A DNA stretch of 64,000 bases from Paraburkholderia elongata (GTDB lineage: Bacteria; Pseudomonadota; Gammaproteobacteria; Burkholderiales; Burkholderiaceae). The stretch spans positions 41,489-105,488 of the forward strand of contig NZ_WOEZ01000094.1 of the NCBI RefSeq assembly GCF_013177735.1, given 5' to 3'. A program made the position numbers and the translations under genes. Under the pieces are notes generated by a model. That model was not told the origin of the DNA, did not search any database, and saw only the letters and a program-made list of their open reading frames with translations. This document shows, piece after piece, positions 1-10,367 of the stretch; the first letter of the stretch is position 1, and each line of letters opens with the position of its first letter.

Positions 1-566
1 GGAATCGCCAGCAACGCGAACTCCGTGCGCCAGCCGAACGCCGGCAATACGAAATACGACACCACGCCCGCCGTGATGAAACCGAGCGGCCAGAAGCCGT
101 CCATCAGCGCGATCAGTCGTCCTCGAGACGCTGCCGGCACGAATTCGGACAAGAGCGTCTGCGCGATGGGAAACTCCATGCCCATGCCGAAACCGAGCAG
201 CACGCGAAAGAAAATGAGCGCTTCGACACTCTGCGCGGTCGAGCACAGATACGACGCGAGGCCCCATAGCACCATGCTCCACTGAAACACGGGGCGCCGC
301 CCGAAGCGATCAGCCAGCAATCCAGCCACAGCCGCGCCGATTACCATGCCGAAGAAGCTCGCACTCGCGACCAGCCCCGTCGTCGCGCTCGACAAATGAA
401 ATTCGCTCTTGATCGAGCCGAGCACGAAGGTCATTGTGCCGAGATCGACCGAGTCGAAAAAGAATGCGATCGCGATGATGATGAAGATGGTCCGGTGATA
501 TCCGGAGAACGGCAGTCGCTCGAGTCTGGCGGCTGCGCTCGCGCGAGGCTGAAAAGCGGTAGACAT
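1..566 (-). CDS. MFS transporter, N-terminal part (cut by window edge)
   Basis: The frame opens at an ATG at 566 and stays open to the left edge, giving 188 residues of a major facilitator superfamily permease; the C-terminal half lies outside. The start is preceded by a GAGGG-like ribosome site. The fragment shows about five hydrophobic segments, the loop 2-3 signature ADRFGRRPV around residues 84-92, and a second conserved stretch RVLLGFGMGMEFPIAQ typical of the sugar/metabolite porter branch (proton-coupled solute uptake in the inner membrane). It lies downstream of the sarcosine oxidase genes on the same strand, separated by about 240 bp, so it may be read separately. Substrate cannot be told from the sequence. 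Confidence 0.85.
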   Translation of the reverse strand, partial: MSTAFQPRASAAARLERLPFSGYHRTIFIIIAIAFFFDSVDLGTMTFVLGSIKSEFHLSSATTGLVASASFFGMVIGAAVAGLLADRFGRRPVFQWSMVLWGLASYLCSTAQSVEALIFFRVLLGFGMGMEFPIAQTLLSEFVPAASRGRLIALMDGFWPLGFITAGVVSYFVLPAFGWRTEFALLAI

Positions 567-801
567 GTTATGCCCTCGTTGATGCGGCGGCTGCCGCGTG
601 GACGTTCCGATCAGTGCATTTCAGTAGACGCCGACATAATTCGGCCACATAGAAGAAATACGTCATCGGGATGGAACGGGGCCGTCGTTCCAGTCTTTCG
701 CGCGCGCACGCATACGCGCGAGAGGCGCACTTTCGGGTCGAAGCCGTGTAAGGGCGAAACAGCGCTTCATGATCGAAGCGGTGCATGTACGAAATCGAGC
801 T

Positions 802-1065
802 TTACGGTCGCAACCGAGCACGCGCAGCACCAGCAATGCGCGCGAGCGCATCCGCACTCAAACGAGCGGCGATCTTCTCAACGTATTCGTGATGCCGCGA
901 CTGCAGCGGTGCGCCCAACTGCTGCGCGAGGAGATAGCGGATCAATGCGATGCGCCGGTGTCGCAACACGATGCTCTGATCGAGCAGCGCAAGCGCGGCG
1001 TGGGCATCGCCCTGTTGGCACGCGCGTTCAGTAAGACGCGCAGTGGCTAGACGTGTCGACGTCAT
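802..1065 (-). CDS. Hypothetical small protein downstream of soxG
   Basis: An 87-residue frame rich in Ala, Arg and Leu and probably all helical, beginning MTSTRLATARLTERA. It follows soxG on the same strand by about 60 bp; an upstream TTG at 1107 would lengthen it to 101 residues and shorten the gap to 18 bp. Neither start has a strong ribosome site. I do not recognise the family. The case for a gene is its position at the end of the sox operon, protein-like composition and the lack of a better frame here. It could also be non-coding operon tail. Confidence 0.4.
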   Translation of the reverse strand: MTSTRLATARLTERACQQGDAHAALALLDQSIVLRHRRIALIRYLLAQQLGAPLQSRHHEYVEKIAARLSADALARIAGAARARLRP

Positions 1066-1125
1066 GTCAGTCAGCGGCCGGAAGAGCCGCGAGCAGTGCC
1101 TCAGCAAGACACCGCTCGCCGCGCT

Positions 1126-1782
1126 TCACGACATCAGCGGCTCGGCCGCATCGAGCATGATCTTGACGAAGTAGTCCGCAAAGCTGCGGCGCACGACGAT
1201 ATCGAAACTGTCCGCGCCGGTCGGCAACAGCGTCATCGATGCCTTGAAATAGTGGGTCTGCGCGCACTGCCCTTCACCGAATAATTTCGGGTGCAGATCG
1301 AGCGGGCAACCGCGCACCAGCACTTCACGCGTGCGCGTGCCGCTAATTTCGAGCACCGTATAGCCGCTGCCGATATCCACCGCCGACGCGAACACGCCCG
1401 CAAATGCCGCGCCGAGCTTCGTCTGCAACGGCGCGGTACGGGTCGCATCGTGCGCCATAGCCGAGCGCACCAGCCACTCGTCGGGACCGAGCCACAGCAT
1501 GTCGTAGCCATTGCCGCGCGCAATGGTGTTCGCCTTCTCGGGCGGCCGGCAGCCGATCACGCTTTCCACCGCGCTCACGAACGCTGCGTCGCGCGTGTCA
1601 CCACGCACGTTCACCAGTTCCAGAAACGGCCGCTCGCTCAATCGGAACGCCGCCGACGCCGTCGCCTGATGCTTCTTCAGCAGCGCATCCGCACCCACCA
1701 GCGGCGACTCCTGCCACACACCGGTTTGCTTGCCGACAGCGCGATTCATCGCCGACACCGTCTCTTTTGTTTCATTCCACAT
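1126..1782 (-). CDS. soxG: Sarcosine oxidase gamma subunit
   Basis: 218-residue protein starting MWNETKETVSAMNR. It overlaps the end of soxA by 11 bp and has AGGAG about 9 bp upstream, which decides the start over longer readings. SoxG is the small accessory subunit of heterotetrameric sarcosine oxidase and is related to the folate-binding GcvT fold; motifs such as MLWLGPDEWLV and the C-terminal FADYFVKIML are typical of the family. It ends the soxBDAG run. The complex oxidatively demethylates sarcosine to glycine in the cytoplasm, with tetrahydrofolate accepting the methyl carbon, the last step from betaine through dimethylglycine. Confidence 0.93.
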   Translation of the reverse strand: MWNETKETVSAMNRAVGKQTGVWQESPLVGADALLKKHQATASAAFRLSERPFLELVNVRGDTRDAAFVSAVESVIGCRPPEKANTIARGNGYDMLWLGPDEWLVRSAMAHDATRTAPLQTKLGAAFAGVFASAVDIGSGYTVLEISGTRTREVLVRGCPLDLHPKLFGEGQCAQTHYFKASMTLLPTGADSFDIVVRRSFADYFVKIMLDAAEPLMS

Positions 1783-4774
1783 GTTGACGTGCTCCTTCGC
1801 TGTCGTAGAACACCGAGCTGGTGACCTTGGCTGCAATCTGCTTGCCGCTCGCGACCGGAATCGTGACCGTTTCGCCGATCTTGTCGAGACCGCCCTTCAC
1901 CACCGCCATCGCAATCGAGCGCTTCAGGATCGGGCTGTAATAGCTCGACGTGACGTGGCCGAGCATCGGTGCGGTATCGCCCTGGAACGGACCGGCCACG
2001 ATCTGCGAGCCTTCGGGAATCACGAACGAGGGATCATCCGAAAGCAGCCCGACCAGTTGCTTACGCCCCGCCTTCGCCGTGTCCGTTCGCGTCAATGAAC
2101 GCTTGCCGAGGAAGTCCTTCGACTTCGCGACCAGCCCGCCCATGCCGAGGTCATACGGCGTCATCGATCCGTCCGTATCCTGCCCGACGATGATGTAGCC
2201 CTTCTCTGCACGCAGCACGTGCATGGTTTCCGTGCCATACGGCGTGATGTCGAATTCCGCGCCAGCGGCCATCAGCGCCTCCCACACCGCGCGACCGACG
2301 TTCGCGGGGACATTCACTTCATAAGCCAACTCGCCCGAGAAGCTGATCCGCATCACGCGCGACGCCGCCCCCGCCACGGTGCCTTCGCGATAGCTCATGA
2401 ACGGGAACGCCGCGTTCGCAAAGTCGATGTCCGGGCAGACCTTCTGCAAGACCTTGCGGCTGTTCGGACCGACCACGGCGAAGGTCGCCCAGTGATCCGT
2501 CACGGAAGCAAGCCGCACGCGCATGTCTGGCCACTCGGTTTGCAGCCAGCGTTCGAGCCACGTGAGCACACGCGCTGCGCCGCCGGTGGTGGTGGTCATC
2601 ATGTAGTGCTGGTCGGCGAGACGCACGGTCACGCCGTCGTCGAAAATCATGCCGTTTTCGTCGAGCATCAGGCCATAGCGGCATTTGCCGACTTCCAGTT
2701 TGCTCCACGGATTCGTGTAGACCCAGTTCAGCAGCTTCGCGGAATCGGGGCCCTGAATGTCGATCTTGCCGAGCGTCGAGGCGTCGAGGATGCCGACGCT
2801 CGTGCGCACCGCCAGTGACTCACGCGCCACCGCGGCATGCATGTCTTCGCCAGCTTTCGGGTAGTACCAGGGGCGCTTCCAGTTGCCGACGTCCTCGAAC
2901 GCCGCACCGTTTCCCACGTGCCATTCGTGCACCGCTGTCTTGCGTACCGGGTCGAGAAACTCTCCGAGCTCGCTGCCGGCAAACGTGCCGAATGTGACCG
3001 GCGTGTAGTTCGGACGGAACGTCGTCGTGCCGGTTTCGGGAATCGTCTTGCCGAGTGCCTGCGCGAGAATCGCCATGCCGTTGATATTGCCGAGCTTGCC
3101 CTGATCGGTGCCGAAACCCATTGCCGTATAGCGCTTCACGTGCTCGACGGATTCGAAGCCTTCGCGCGCTGCCAGGAAAATATCGGCCGCCGACACGTCG
3201 TTCTGGAAGTCGACGAACTGCTTCGGCCCGCGCGTCGCGAGTTCGCGGCCGCCGACGAGCCATAGCGGTTGCATCTTCGCTTCGGCAATCTCAGCCACCT
3301 GCACCGGATTTGGCCGCGCAACGATGTGGCCAGCCGCGCGCGCCGCCTCGACACCGGCGTCGACGGCAAAGCGAATACCCTGTCCCAGCGTGAAGTCGCC
3401 GGCACACGCGCCGACGCTCGTTTCCGCCTGCATCGCCTTGCCCGGCACGAAGCAAGCCTTCTCGTCATGCCAGTGCGCCTTGCCGCCCGACTGGGCGAAC
3501 AGGTGCAGCACCGGGCTCCAGCCGCCGGACATCGCGAGCAGATCACAGGGCAGCTCGCTCCGCTTCGCACCGACCTGTCCGTTCGAATACGACGCCACAT
3601 CGACCGATGCAACCCGCAGCTTGCCGTGCGCCGCCGTCACGGCCACACCGTTCATCACTTTGACGCCGTAGCGCCGTGCGAGCGCGGGCAGCGTGCCCTT
3701 CGATTCGCCCGCACGCGGATCGACGACCGTCACCTGGGCACCGGCCGCTTTCAGATCGAGCGCGCATTGATAACCGTCGTCGTTGTTCGTGAACACGACA
3801 GCATTGCGGCCCGGCAGTACCGCGTAGCGATGCAGATATGTCGACACAGCCGAAGCCAGCATCACGCCCGGCAGATCGTTGTTGCCGAACACGATCGGCC
3901 GCTCATGCGCGCCTGTTGCGAGAATCACGCGTTTCGCGCGGATCTTCCACATCAGTTCACGCGTGCCCTTTCTTTGCGATACCGGCAGATGTTCCGTGAG
4001 CCGCTGCGTGACGGTGATGAGGTTATGGTCCTGGTAACCGAATGCGGTGCTGCGGCACAGGATCTTCACATCGGGCATCTGCCGCAGCTCGTCCTCGATC
4101 TTGTGGACCCATTGCAGCGCCGGTTTGCCGTCGATTTCCGCGCGGCACGACAGCAACGAACCGCCAAGTTCCGGCTGATCGTCGATCAGCGTCACGCGTG
4201 CACCGGACAATGCCGCCGCATGCGCGGCCGCCAGACCCGTCGGGCCACCGCCGACCACCAGCACGTCGCAATGCGCAAAGCACTTGTCATAGCGGTCCGC
4301 ATCGGTTTGCTCGGGCGCCTTGCCGAGGCCGGCTGCGTCGCGGATCACCTCTTCATACTTCGGCCAGAACTTGCGCGGCCACATGAAGGTCTTGTAGTAG
4401 AAGCCAGCCGGAATGAAGCGCGCGAACTTCTGGTTGATCGCCATGCGGTCTTTCTCGATACTCGGCTTCGCGTTCACGCTGGTCGCGACGAGTCCCTGAT
4501 ACAACTCCACTTCAGTCGCACGCGCGTTCGGTACCGTGTACGCGCCGGTTTCGAGCTGGACGATCGCATTCGGTTCTTCCACACCCGCCGTCACGATGCC
4601 GCGCGGCCGGTGGTATTTCCAGCTGCGCGCCACGAAGTGCTCACCGTTCGCGAGCAACGCGGAGGCGAGCGTGTCGCCCTGATAGCCCTGATACTTGCGC
4701 CCGTTGAACGTGAAGTTCAGTACGATCGCGCGGTTGATGCGCCCGCCGCTGGGGAGTCGGTCTTTCTGGCTCAT
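1772..4774 (-). CDS. soxA: Sarcosine oxidase alpha subunit
   Basis: 1000 residues, the usual length for SoxA. From the N-terminus: a 2Fe-2S-like (Fer2_4) domain around 15-100, a Rossmann dinucleotide-binding domain with GGGPTG at 175-180, and a C-terminal aminomethyltransferase (GcvT plus GcvT_C) half from about 610 on that binds tetrahydrofolate. This subunit binds NAD and, with SoxB, the covalent FMN, and makes 5,10-methylene-THF from the sarcosine methyl group. Its ATG overlaps the soxD stop (ATGA) and its 3' end overlaps soxG, showing tight translational coupling. The long open frame on the opposite strand is a GC-rich shadow. Confidence 0.97.
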   Translation of the reverse strand: MSQKDRLPSGGRINRAIVLNFTFNGRKYQGYQGDTLASALLANGEHFVARSWKYHRPRGIVTAGVEEPNAIVQLETGAYTVPNARATEVELYQGLVATSVNAKPSIEKDRMAINQKFARFIPAGFYYKTFMWPRKFWPKYEEVIRDAAGLGKAPEQTDADRYDKCFAHCDVLVVGGGPTGLAAAHAAALSGARVTLIDDQPELGGSLLSCRAEIDGKPALQWVHKIEDELRQMPDVKILCRSTAFGYQDHNLITVTQRLTEHLPVSQRKGTRELMWKIRAKRVILATGAHERPIVFGNNDLPGVMLASAVSTYLHRYAVLPGRNAVVFTNNDDGYQCALDLKAAGAQVTVVDPRAGESKGTLPALARRYGVKVMNGVAVTAAHGKLRVASVDVASYSNGQVGAKRSELPCDLLAMSGGWSPVLHLFAQSGGKAHWHDEKACFVPGKAMQAETSVGACAGDFTLGQGIRFAVDAGVEAARAAGHIVARPNPVQVAEIAEAKMQPLWLVGGRELATRGPKQFVDFQNDVSAADIFLAAREGFESVEHVKRYTAMGFGTDQGKLGNINGMAILAQALGKTIPETGTTTFRPNYTPVTFGTFAGSELGEFLDPVRKTAVHEWHVGNGAAFEDVGNWKRPWYYPKAGEDMHAAVARESLAVRTSVGILDASTLGKIDIQGPDSAKLLNWVYTNPWSKLEVGKCRYGLMLDENGMIFDDGVTVRLADQHYMMTTTTGGAARVLTWLERWLQTEWPDMRVRLASVTDHWATFAVVGPNSRKVLQKVCPDIDFANAAFPFMSYREGTVAGAASRVMRISFSGELAYEVNVPANVGRAVWEALMAAGAEFDITPYGTETMHVLRAEKGYIIVGQDTDGSMTPYDLGMGGLVAKSKDFLGKRSLTRTDTAKAGRKQLVGLLSDDPSFVIPEGSQIVAGPFQGDTAPMLGHVTSSYYSPILKRSIAMAVVKGGLDKIGETVTIPVASGKQIAAKVTSSVFYDSEGARQHVE

Positions 4775-5097
4775 GGTGCCTTGCCCTCGTGTGCCTTGCC
4801 TTGTGCGTTAGCCTCATTGCTGTCCATCGTGAGCAGCGGACGTTCGAACGTCTCGTAGCCCTGAATCTCGTAGCTCACCGTGTCGCGCTGCGCCTTGAAC
4901 CAGCGGCGGCATCCTTGCGTGTGCATCCATTGCTCGCGATGCACGCCACGCGGATTCTTGCGCATGAACAGGTAGTCGCCCCATTCCTTGTCGGTGAGCT
5001 TGTCGGTATCGAACGGACGTGCAATGTCCGCTTCGCCGCCGCAAGAAAATTCGGTTTCGGCGCGTGGCCCGCACCACGGGCATTCGATCAGCAGCAT
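4771..5097 (-). CDS. soxD: Sarcosine oxidase delta subunit
   Basis: 108 residues, matching SoxD. The N-terminus MLLIECPWCGPR supplies a CxxC pair. With later Cys/His residues (the FSCGG and HTQGC regions) it forms the zinc site known in SoxD structures. The protein is a small scaffold subunit of the heterotetrameric enzyme. The gene begins 16 bp after soxB and its stop overlaps the soxA start (ATGA), so order and spacing are those of the classic soxBDAG operon. Confidence 0.95.
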   Translation of the reverse strand: MLLIECPWCGPRAETEFSCGGEADIARPFDTDKLTDKEWGDYLFMRKNPRGVHREQWMHTQGCRRWFKAQRDTVSYEIQGYETFERPLLTMDSNEANAQGKAHEGKAP

Positions 5098-5113
5098 CTG
5101 GTTCTCCTCAGCG

Positions 5114-6358
5114 TTAGTGGGCGACGGCGGCGGCGCCGTGCTCGTCGATCAGGTGACCGGTGTAAAAACGGTCCAGCGAGAACGGCGCATTCAGCGGATG
5201 AGGCTCGTCCCTCGCGATCGTGTGCGCATAGGCCCAGCCCGATCCGGGTGTCGCCTTGAAGCCGCCCGTGCCCCAGCCGCAGTTGAAATAAAGCCCCTTT
5301 ACGTCGGTCTTGCTGATAATCGGGCACGCATCCGGCGACACGTCGACGATGCCGCCCCACTGGCGGTTCATCCGCACGCGGGAGAACACCGGGAACATCT
5401 CGACAATCGCTTCGAGCGTGCCTTCGATGATCTGGAAACTGCCGCGTTGACCGAAGCCTGTGTATTGATCGACGCCCGCGCCGATCACCAGATCGCCCTT
5501 GTCGGACTGGCTGATGTAGGCGTGCACCGCGTTCGACATCACCACCGTGTTGACGACCGGTTTGATCGGCTCTGAGACCAAAGCCTGCAAAGGATGACTC
5601 TCCAAAGGCAAGCGGATGCCGGCCATATCGGCGAGCGTGGACGTATTGCCTGCCGCGACCACCGCGACCTTCTTCGCCTTGATGAACCCCTTCGTGGTAT
5701 CCACGCCGACCACCTGACTACCGTCGCGGCGAATACCGGTGACCTGGCAGTTCTGAACGATGTCCACACCATGTTGATCCGCGCCGCGCGCAAAACCCCA
5801 CGCCACCGCATCATGCCGAGCCACACCGCCGCGACGCTGGATCGACGCGCCGAGCACCGGATAGCGGCTATTCAGATTAATGGTCGGCTCGATTTCCTTG
5901 ATTTGCTCAGGCGTCAGGAATTCGGCATCCACACCGTTCAGCCGGTTCGCATTCACACGCCGTTCGGTGTCGCGCACATCCTGCAACGTATGCGCAAGGT
6001 TCATCACGCCGCGCTGGCTGAACATCACGTTGTAGTTCAGGTCCTGCGACAGACCTTCCCACAGCTTCATCGCCTTTTCGTAGAGCGCGGCCGATTCGTC
6101 CCACAGATAATTCGAGCGCACGATAGTCGTATTGCGCGCGGTATTGCCGCCGCCGATCCAGCCTTTCTCCAGCACGGCGATATTGCGCACGCCATGCTCC
6201 TTCGCGAGGTAATAGGCAGTGGCGAGACCATGCCCGCCGCCGCCGACGATCACGACGTCGTATTCACGCTTAGGCTCCGGGCTCTTCCATTGACGCTCCC
6301 AGTTCTCGTGATACGACATCCCGTTGCGCAACAGGCTGAATATCGAATAGCGGCTCAT
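5114..6358 (-). CDS. soxB: Sarcosine oxidase beta subunit
   Basis: 414-residue flavoprotein of the D-amino-acid-oxidase (DAO) family. The FAD-binding motif GGGGHG is at 39-44, followed by the family element GNTARNTTIVRSNYL; the C-terminus includes the CGWGTGGFKATPGSG flavin-contact loop. SoxB holds the sarcosine oxidation site with non-covalent FAD and shares the covalent FMN with SoxA. It is the first sox gene of the run, 46 bp after sdaA, so the operon couples sarcosine to glycine conversion with serine deamination. The start MSRYSIFSLLRNG agrees with known SoxB N-termini. Confidence 0.97.
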   Translation of the reverse strand: MSRYSIFSLLRNGMSYHENWERQWKSPEPKREYDVVIVGGGGHGLATAYYLAKEHGVRNIAVLEKGWIGGGNTARNTTIVRSNYLWDESAALYEKAMKLWEGLSQDLNYNVMFSQRGVMNLAHTLQDVRDTERRVNANRLNGVDAEFLTPEQIKEIEPTINLNSRYPVLGASIQRRGGVARHDAVAWGFARGADQHGVDIVQNCQVTGIRRDGSQVVGVDTTKGFIKAKKVAVVAAGNTSTLADMAGIRLPLESHPLQALVSEPIKPVVNTVVMSNAVHAYISQSDKGDLVIGAGVDQYTGFGQRGSFQIIEGTLEAIVEMFPVFSRVRMNRQWGGIVDVSPDACPIISKTDVKGLYFNCGWGTGGFKATPGSGWAYAHTIARDEPHPLNAPFSLDRFYTGHLIDEHGAAAVAH

Positions 6359-6404
6359 TGTTGGTCCTTTGGGTACTGTTGATACTCTTTGCTTCCTGAC
6401 TCGA

Positions 6405-7799
<1,395 letters not shown>

Positions 7800-7950
7800 G
7801 GCGTGCCTTATACGTTGCGATGCCTAGGTTGCCGGGTTTGGCTTCAACTAGCCCCTATTGCACCGCACGTCAAATTGGACCGATAGAATAAAAACGGCAT
7901 GACAGTGGGATAGTGGCGTCAATCAGGCCGCCGGCCAAGCACGGCGGCGG

Positions 7951-7980
7951 ATTTGCGACGACTTCTGACGCATTTGCGAC
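7951..7980. promoter_or_regulatory. Putative AraC-type operator between sdaA-sox and its regulator
   Basis: Two exact copies of ATTTGCGAC (7951-7959 and 7972-7980) lie 21 bp apart start to start, two DNA turns, in the 282-bp gap between sdaA and the divergent GlxA-type regulator. Direct repeats at this spacing are the usual binding pattern of AraC-family proteins. A similar pair with the same spacing precedes choV. Binding by either of the two local regulators is inferred. Confidence 0.55.
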
Positions 7981-8081
7981 AGGCGCGGATGTTGCGGCTG
8001 GCGATGCTGGTGCTACCGCTGAATCGGTCGCTATCCCCGGTGCTATGCTTGATTTAACCCCTTCCCTTGCTGGCTGCATGC

Positions 8082-9164
8082 ATGAATTCCGCTGAACCGC
8101 TTCCCCTTCAATCGATCGACGGCCCGTCGAAGCAGCGCATCCGCTTCGGCATCATCCTGCTGCCGAACTTCACGCTGACGGCGTTCTCGGGCTTCGTCGA
8201 CCTGTTGCGCCTGTCCGCGGACGAAGGCGACTTCAGCAAGCCCGTGCGTTGTTCGTGGAGCGTGATAGGGGAAACCCTCGCCCCGGTACGCGCGAGTTGC
8301 GGGATCCAGATCACGCCGTGGGAGACGTTCGAAAACGCCGAGCCGTTCGATTACGTCGTCGTGGTCGGCGGCCTGCTGCATTCCGGGCCGGCCGCGAGCG
8401 ACGCGACGCTGGCCTTCATCCGCCGCGCCGCCGCCACCGATGCAACGCTGGTCGGCATGTGCACCGGCGTGTTTTCGCTGATGCGCGCGGGCGTGCTGGA
8501 AGGCCACCGCATCTGCGTGAGCTGGTTTCACTACTGGGATTTCATCGAGCGCTTTCCGGCGGTCAATGAGGAAGCACTGGTGGCAGATAGGCTGTTCGTG
8601 ATCGACCGTCGGCGCATTACGTGCTCGGGTGGACGGGCGTCGATCGATGTGGCGGCCGCGATTCTGTTGCGCCACTTTGAAACGGCCACGGTGCAAAAGG
8701 CGCTGCGGATTCTGCTGGTGGACGATATGCAGAAGGGTAATGCGCCGCAACCGCATCCGCCGGGATTGGCGCCCGCCGCGCATCCGAAGGTGAAGCGCGC
8801 GATTCTGCTAATGGAGCAGCATGTGGGGCGTTCGTTGTCGCTCGATGAACTGGCGCGCAAGCTCGATCTGTCGCCGCGTCAGCTCGAAAGGCTCTTCAAG
8901 GCGCAAACCGGTAAGGCGCCGCAGGCCTATGCAAAGCAGGTGCGTTTGCGCACCGCCGCGTGGCTGCTGACGAGTTCGGATAAGACCGTGGCGGATATCG
9001 CGTCGAGTTGCGGCTTTTCCGACGCCTCGCATCTGGGCCGTGAATTCCGCAAGCAGTTCGGCTTGCCGCCGATGATGTACCGTGAGCAACGTGGTACGGC
9101 GGCGGAAGTGGATGACGGTTCAGGCTATGACGAAACCTTTCCGGGGCGGGCTCAGGCGATCTGA
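8082..9164 (+). CDS. GlxA-family AraC-type transcriptional regulator
   Basis: 360 residues. The N-terminal half (about 20-190) is a DJ-1/PfpI-like class I amidotransferase fold (FGIILLPNFTLTAFSGFVD, later GMCTGVFSLMRAG). The C-terminal 100 residues are an AraC double helix-turn-helix (VGRSLSLDELARKLDLSPRQ, then a second HTH ending with the GFSDASHLGREF motif). This architecture is shared with GbdR, SouR and CdhR, activators of betaine, sarcosine and carnitine catabolism in Pseudomonas. Divergent placement from sdaA-soxBDAG suggests a SouR/GbdR-like role; the exact orthologue is not decided here. I chose the start MNSAEPLPLQS at 8082; a start 15 bp upstream is possible. Confidence 0.9.
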   Translation: MNSAEPLPLQSIDGPSKQRIRFGIILLPNFTLTAFSGFVDLLRLSADEGDFSKPVRCSWSVIGETLAPVRASCGIQITPWETFENAEPFDYVVVVGGLLHSGPAASDATLAFIRRAAATDATLVGMCTGVFSLMRAGVLEGHRICVSWFHYWDFIERFPAVNEEALVADRLFVIDRRRITCSGGRASIDVAAAILLRHFETATVQKALRILLVDDMQKGNAPQPHPPGLAPAAHPKVKRAILLMEQHVGRSLSLDELARKLDLSPRQLERLFKAQTGKAPQAYAKQVRLRTAAWLLTSSDKTVADIASSCGFSDASHLGREFRKQFGLPPMMYREQRGTAAEVDDGSGYDETFPGRAQAI

Positions 9165-9251
9165 GCGCGGTGTTTGTTGTCCGGGTTTTGCAGCCCTGGT
9201 TTGATGGCTGAGTTTACCGGTCAACTTTTGCAGGGCAGCTCTAGCAGCCCC

Positions 9252-9281
9252 GCTTTCGCGCCGCCGAAACGGCGCGAAAGC
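9252..9281. terminator. Bidirectional terminator-like hairpin
   Basis: Perfect 12-bp stem GCTTTCGCGCCG / CGGCGCGAAAGC with a 6-nt loop in the gap between the rightward regulator and the leftward choX gene, which converge here. There is no long U tract, so strength is uncertain. Confidence 0.6.
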
Positions 9282-9295
9282 TAAACCCTCAGACC

Positions 9296-10231
9296 TCACT
9301 GCCCGGCAACATAAGCCTTCACCGCCGGCAATCCATCCTTCCCATCAAAGGTCTTCACGCCCGCCAGCCACTTGTCGAGCACCCCCGGATTCGCCTTCAG
9401 CCAATCCCGCGCCGCCTTGTTCGGATCCGTCTTGTTCATGATCGGCAGCATCACGTGGTTCTCGATATCGGTCGTGAAGTGCAGGTTCGACACCAGCTTC
9501 GCGACGTTCGGGCAACGTGCCGAATAATCGGTCGGCACGACCGTCATCACTTTGGCTTCGCCGTAGTTCGGGCCGAACACGTCGTCGCCACCGGACAGAT
9601 AATCGATCTTCATCTGCACGTTCATCGGATGCGGTTCCCAGCCGAGAAACACGATCGGCTTCTTCTCGCGAATCGCGCGATTCACTTCGACCAGCATGCC
9701 CGCCTCGCTCGACTCCACCATCTTGAACTTGCCAAGCCCGTACTGGTTGCTATCGATCATCTTCTTGATCAACGCATTGCCGTCGTTACCCGGTTCGATG
9801 CCATAGATCTTGCCGTCGAGCTTGTCGTAGTTCTTCGCGATGTCGGCGAAGGTTTTGATGCCTGCCTGGTACGCGTAGTCCGGCACGGCCAGCGTGTATT
9901 TAGCGCCGGTCAGGTTTGGCGTGGGCAGCACGGTGAGCTGGCCAGCCTTCCTGAACGGATCGATCATCGGATCCATGGTCGGCGACCAGTAACCGAGAAA
10001 CACGTCGATTTGCTTGCTCTTCACACCCGCGAAGGTGATCGGCACCGAGGCGATGGTTTTGGTCGGCTTGTAGCCGAGCCCTTCGAGCACCGTCGAGGCG
10101 AGACCGGTGGTTGCCGCGATATCGGTCCAGCCGACGTCGGCGAACCGGACGTCCCGGCAGGTGGCAGGTTCCGTGGCAAAGACAGACGACACCGACAGCG
10201 CGCACAACGACGCAGCCCACAAACGTTTCAT
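9296..10231 (-). CDS. choX: Choline/betaine ABC transporter substrate-binding protein
   Basis: 311 residues with a signal peptide of about 19 residues (MKRLWAASLCALSVSSVFA). It belongs to the ChoX/ProX type II family of quaternary-amine binding proteins. Aromatic residues W35, W82, Y112 and W198 sit at spacings close to the cation-pi cage of Sinorhizobium ChoX, in the motifs DVGWTDI, LGYWSPTMDP and FLGWEPHPM. It works in the periplasm and delivers choline or betaine to ChoW/ChoV. It is last in the leftward unit choV-choW-regulator-choX, 136 bp after the regulator gene. Confidence 0.93.
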   Translation of the reverse strand: MKRLWAASLCALSVSSVFATEPATCRDVRFADVGWTDIAATTGLASTVLEGLGYKPTKTIASVPITFAGVKSKQIDVFLGYWSPTMDPMIDPFRKAGQLTVLPTPNLTGAKYTLAVPDYAYQAGIKTFADIAKNYDKLDGKIYGIEPGNDGNALIKKMIDSNQYGLGKFKMVESSEAGMLVEVNRAIREKKPIVFLGWEPHPMNVQMKIDYLSGGDDVFGPNYGEAKVMTVVPTDYSARCPNVAKLVSNLHFTTDIENHVMLPIMNKTDPNKAARDWLKANPGVLDKWLAGVKTFDGKDGLPAVKAYVAGQ

Positions 10232-10367
10232 GGCGTTCCCTCAGGGTGATTGAAGCTTGACTGGTTTTACTAAGCGGATTTGCAAGGCGCGATTTTTTAC
10301 ACGGACTTCATTGATGCCAACTCAAAGACGACAACTCATTCACACAGACTCATTTACGCTAACTCAT

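Noticed and set aside
396..1034. Plus-strand 212-codon frame
   Set aside because: Overlaps the MFS start antisense and lacks protein-like composition.
3269..4858. Plus-strand open frame of 529 codons
   Set aside because: Antisense shadow of soxA; His/Arg-rich nonsense composition, typical of high-GC genes read backwards.
7800..7950. Glycine riboswitch before sdaA-sox
   Set aside because: Considered because of the glycine pathway, but the short leader lacks tandem aptamer-like conserved blocks.
10275..10290. Third AraC-type operator before choX
   Set aside because: ATTTGCAAG resembles a half-site, but there is no second copy at 21 bp.
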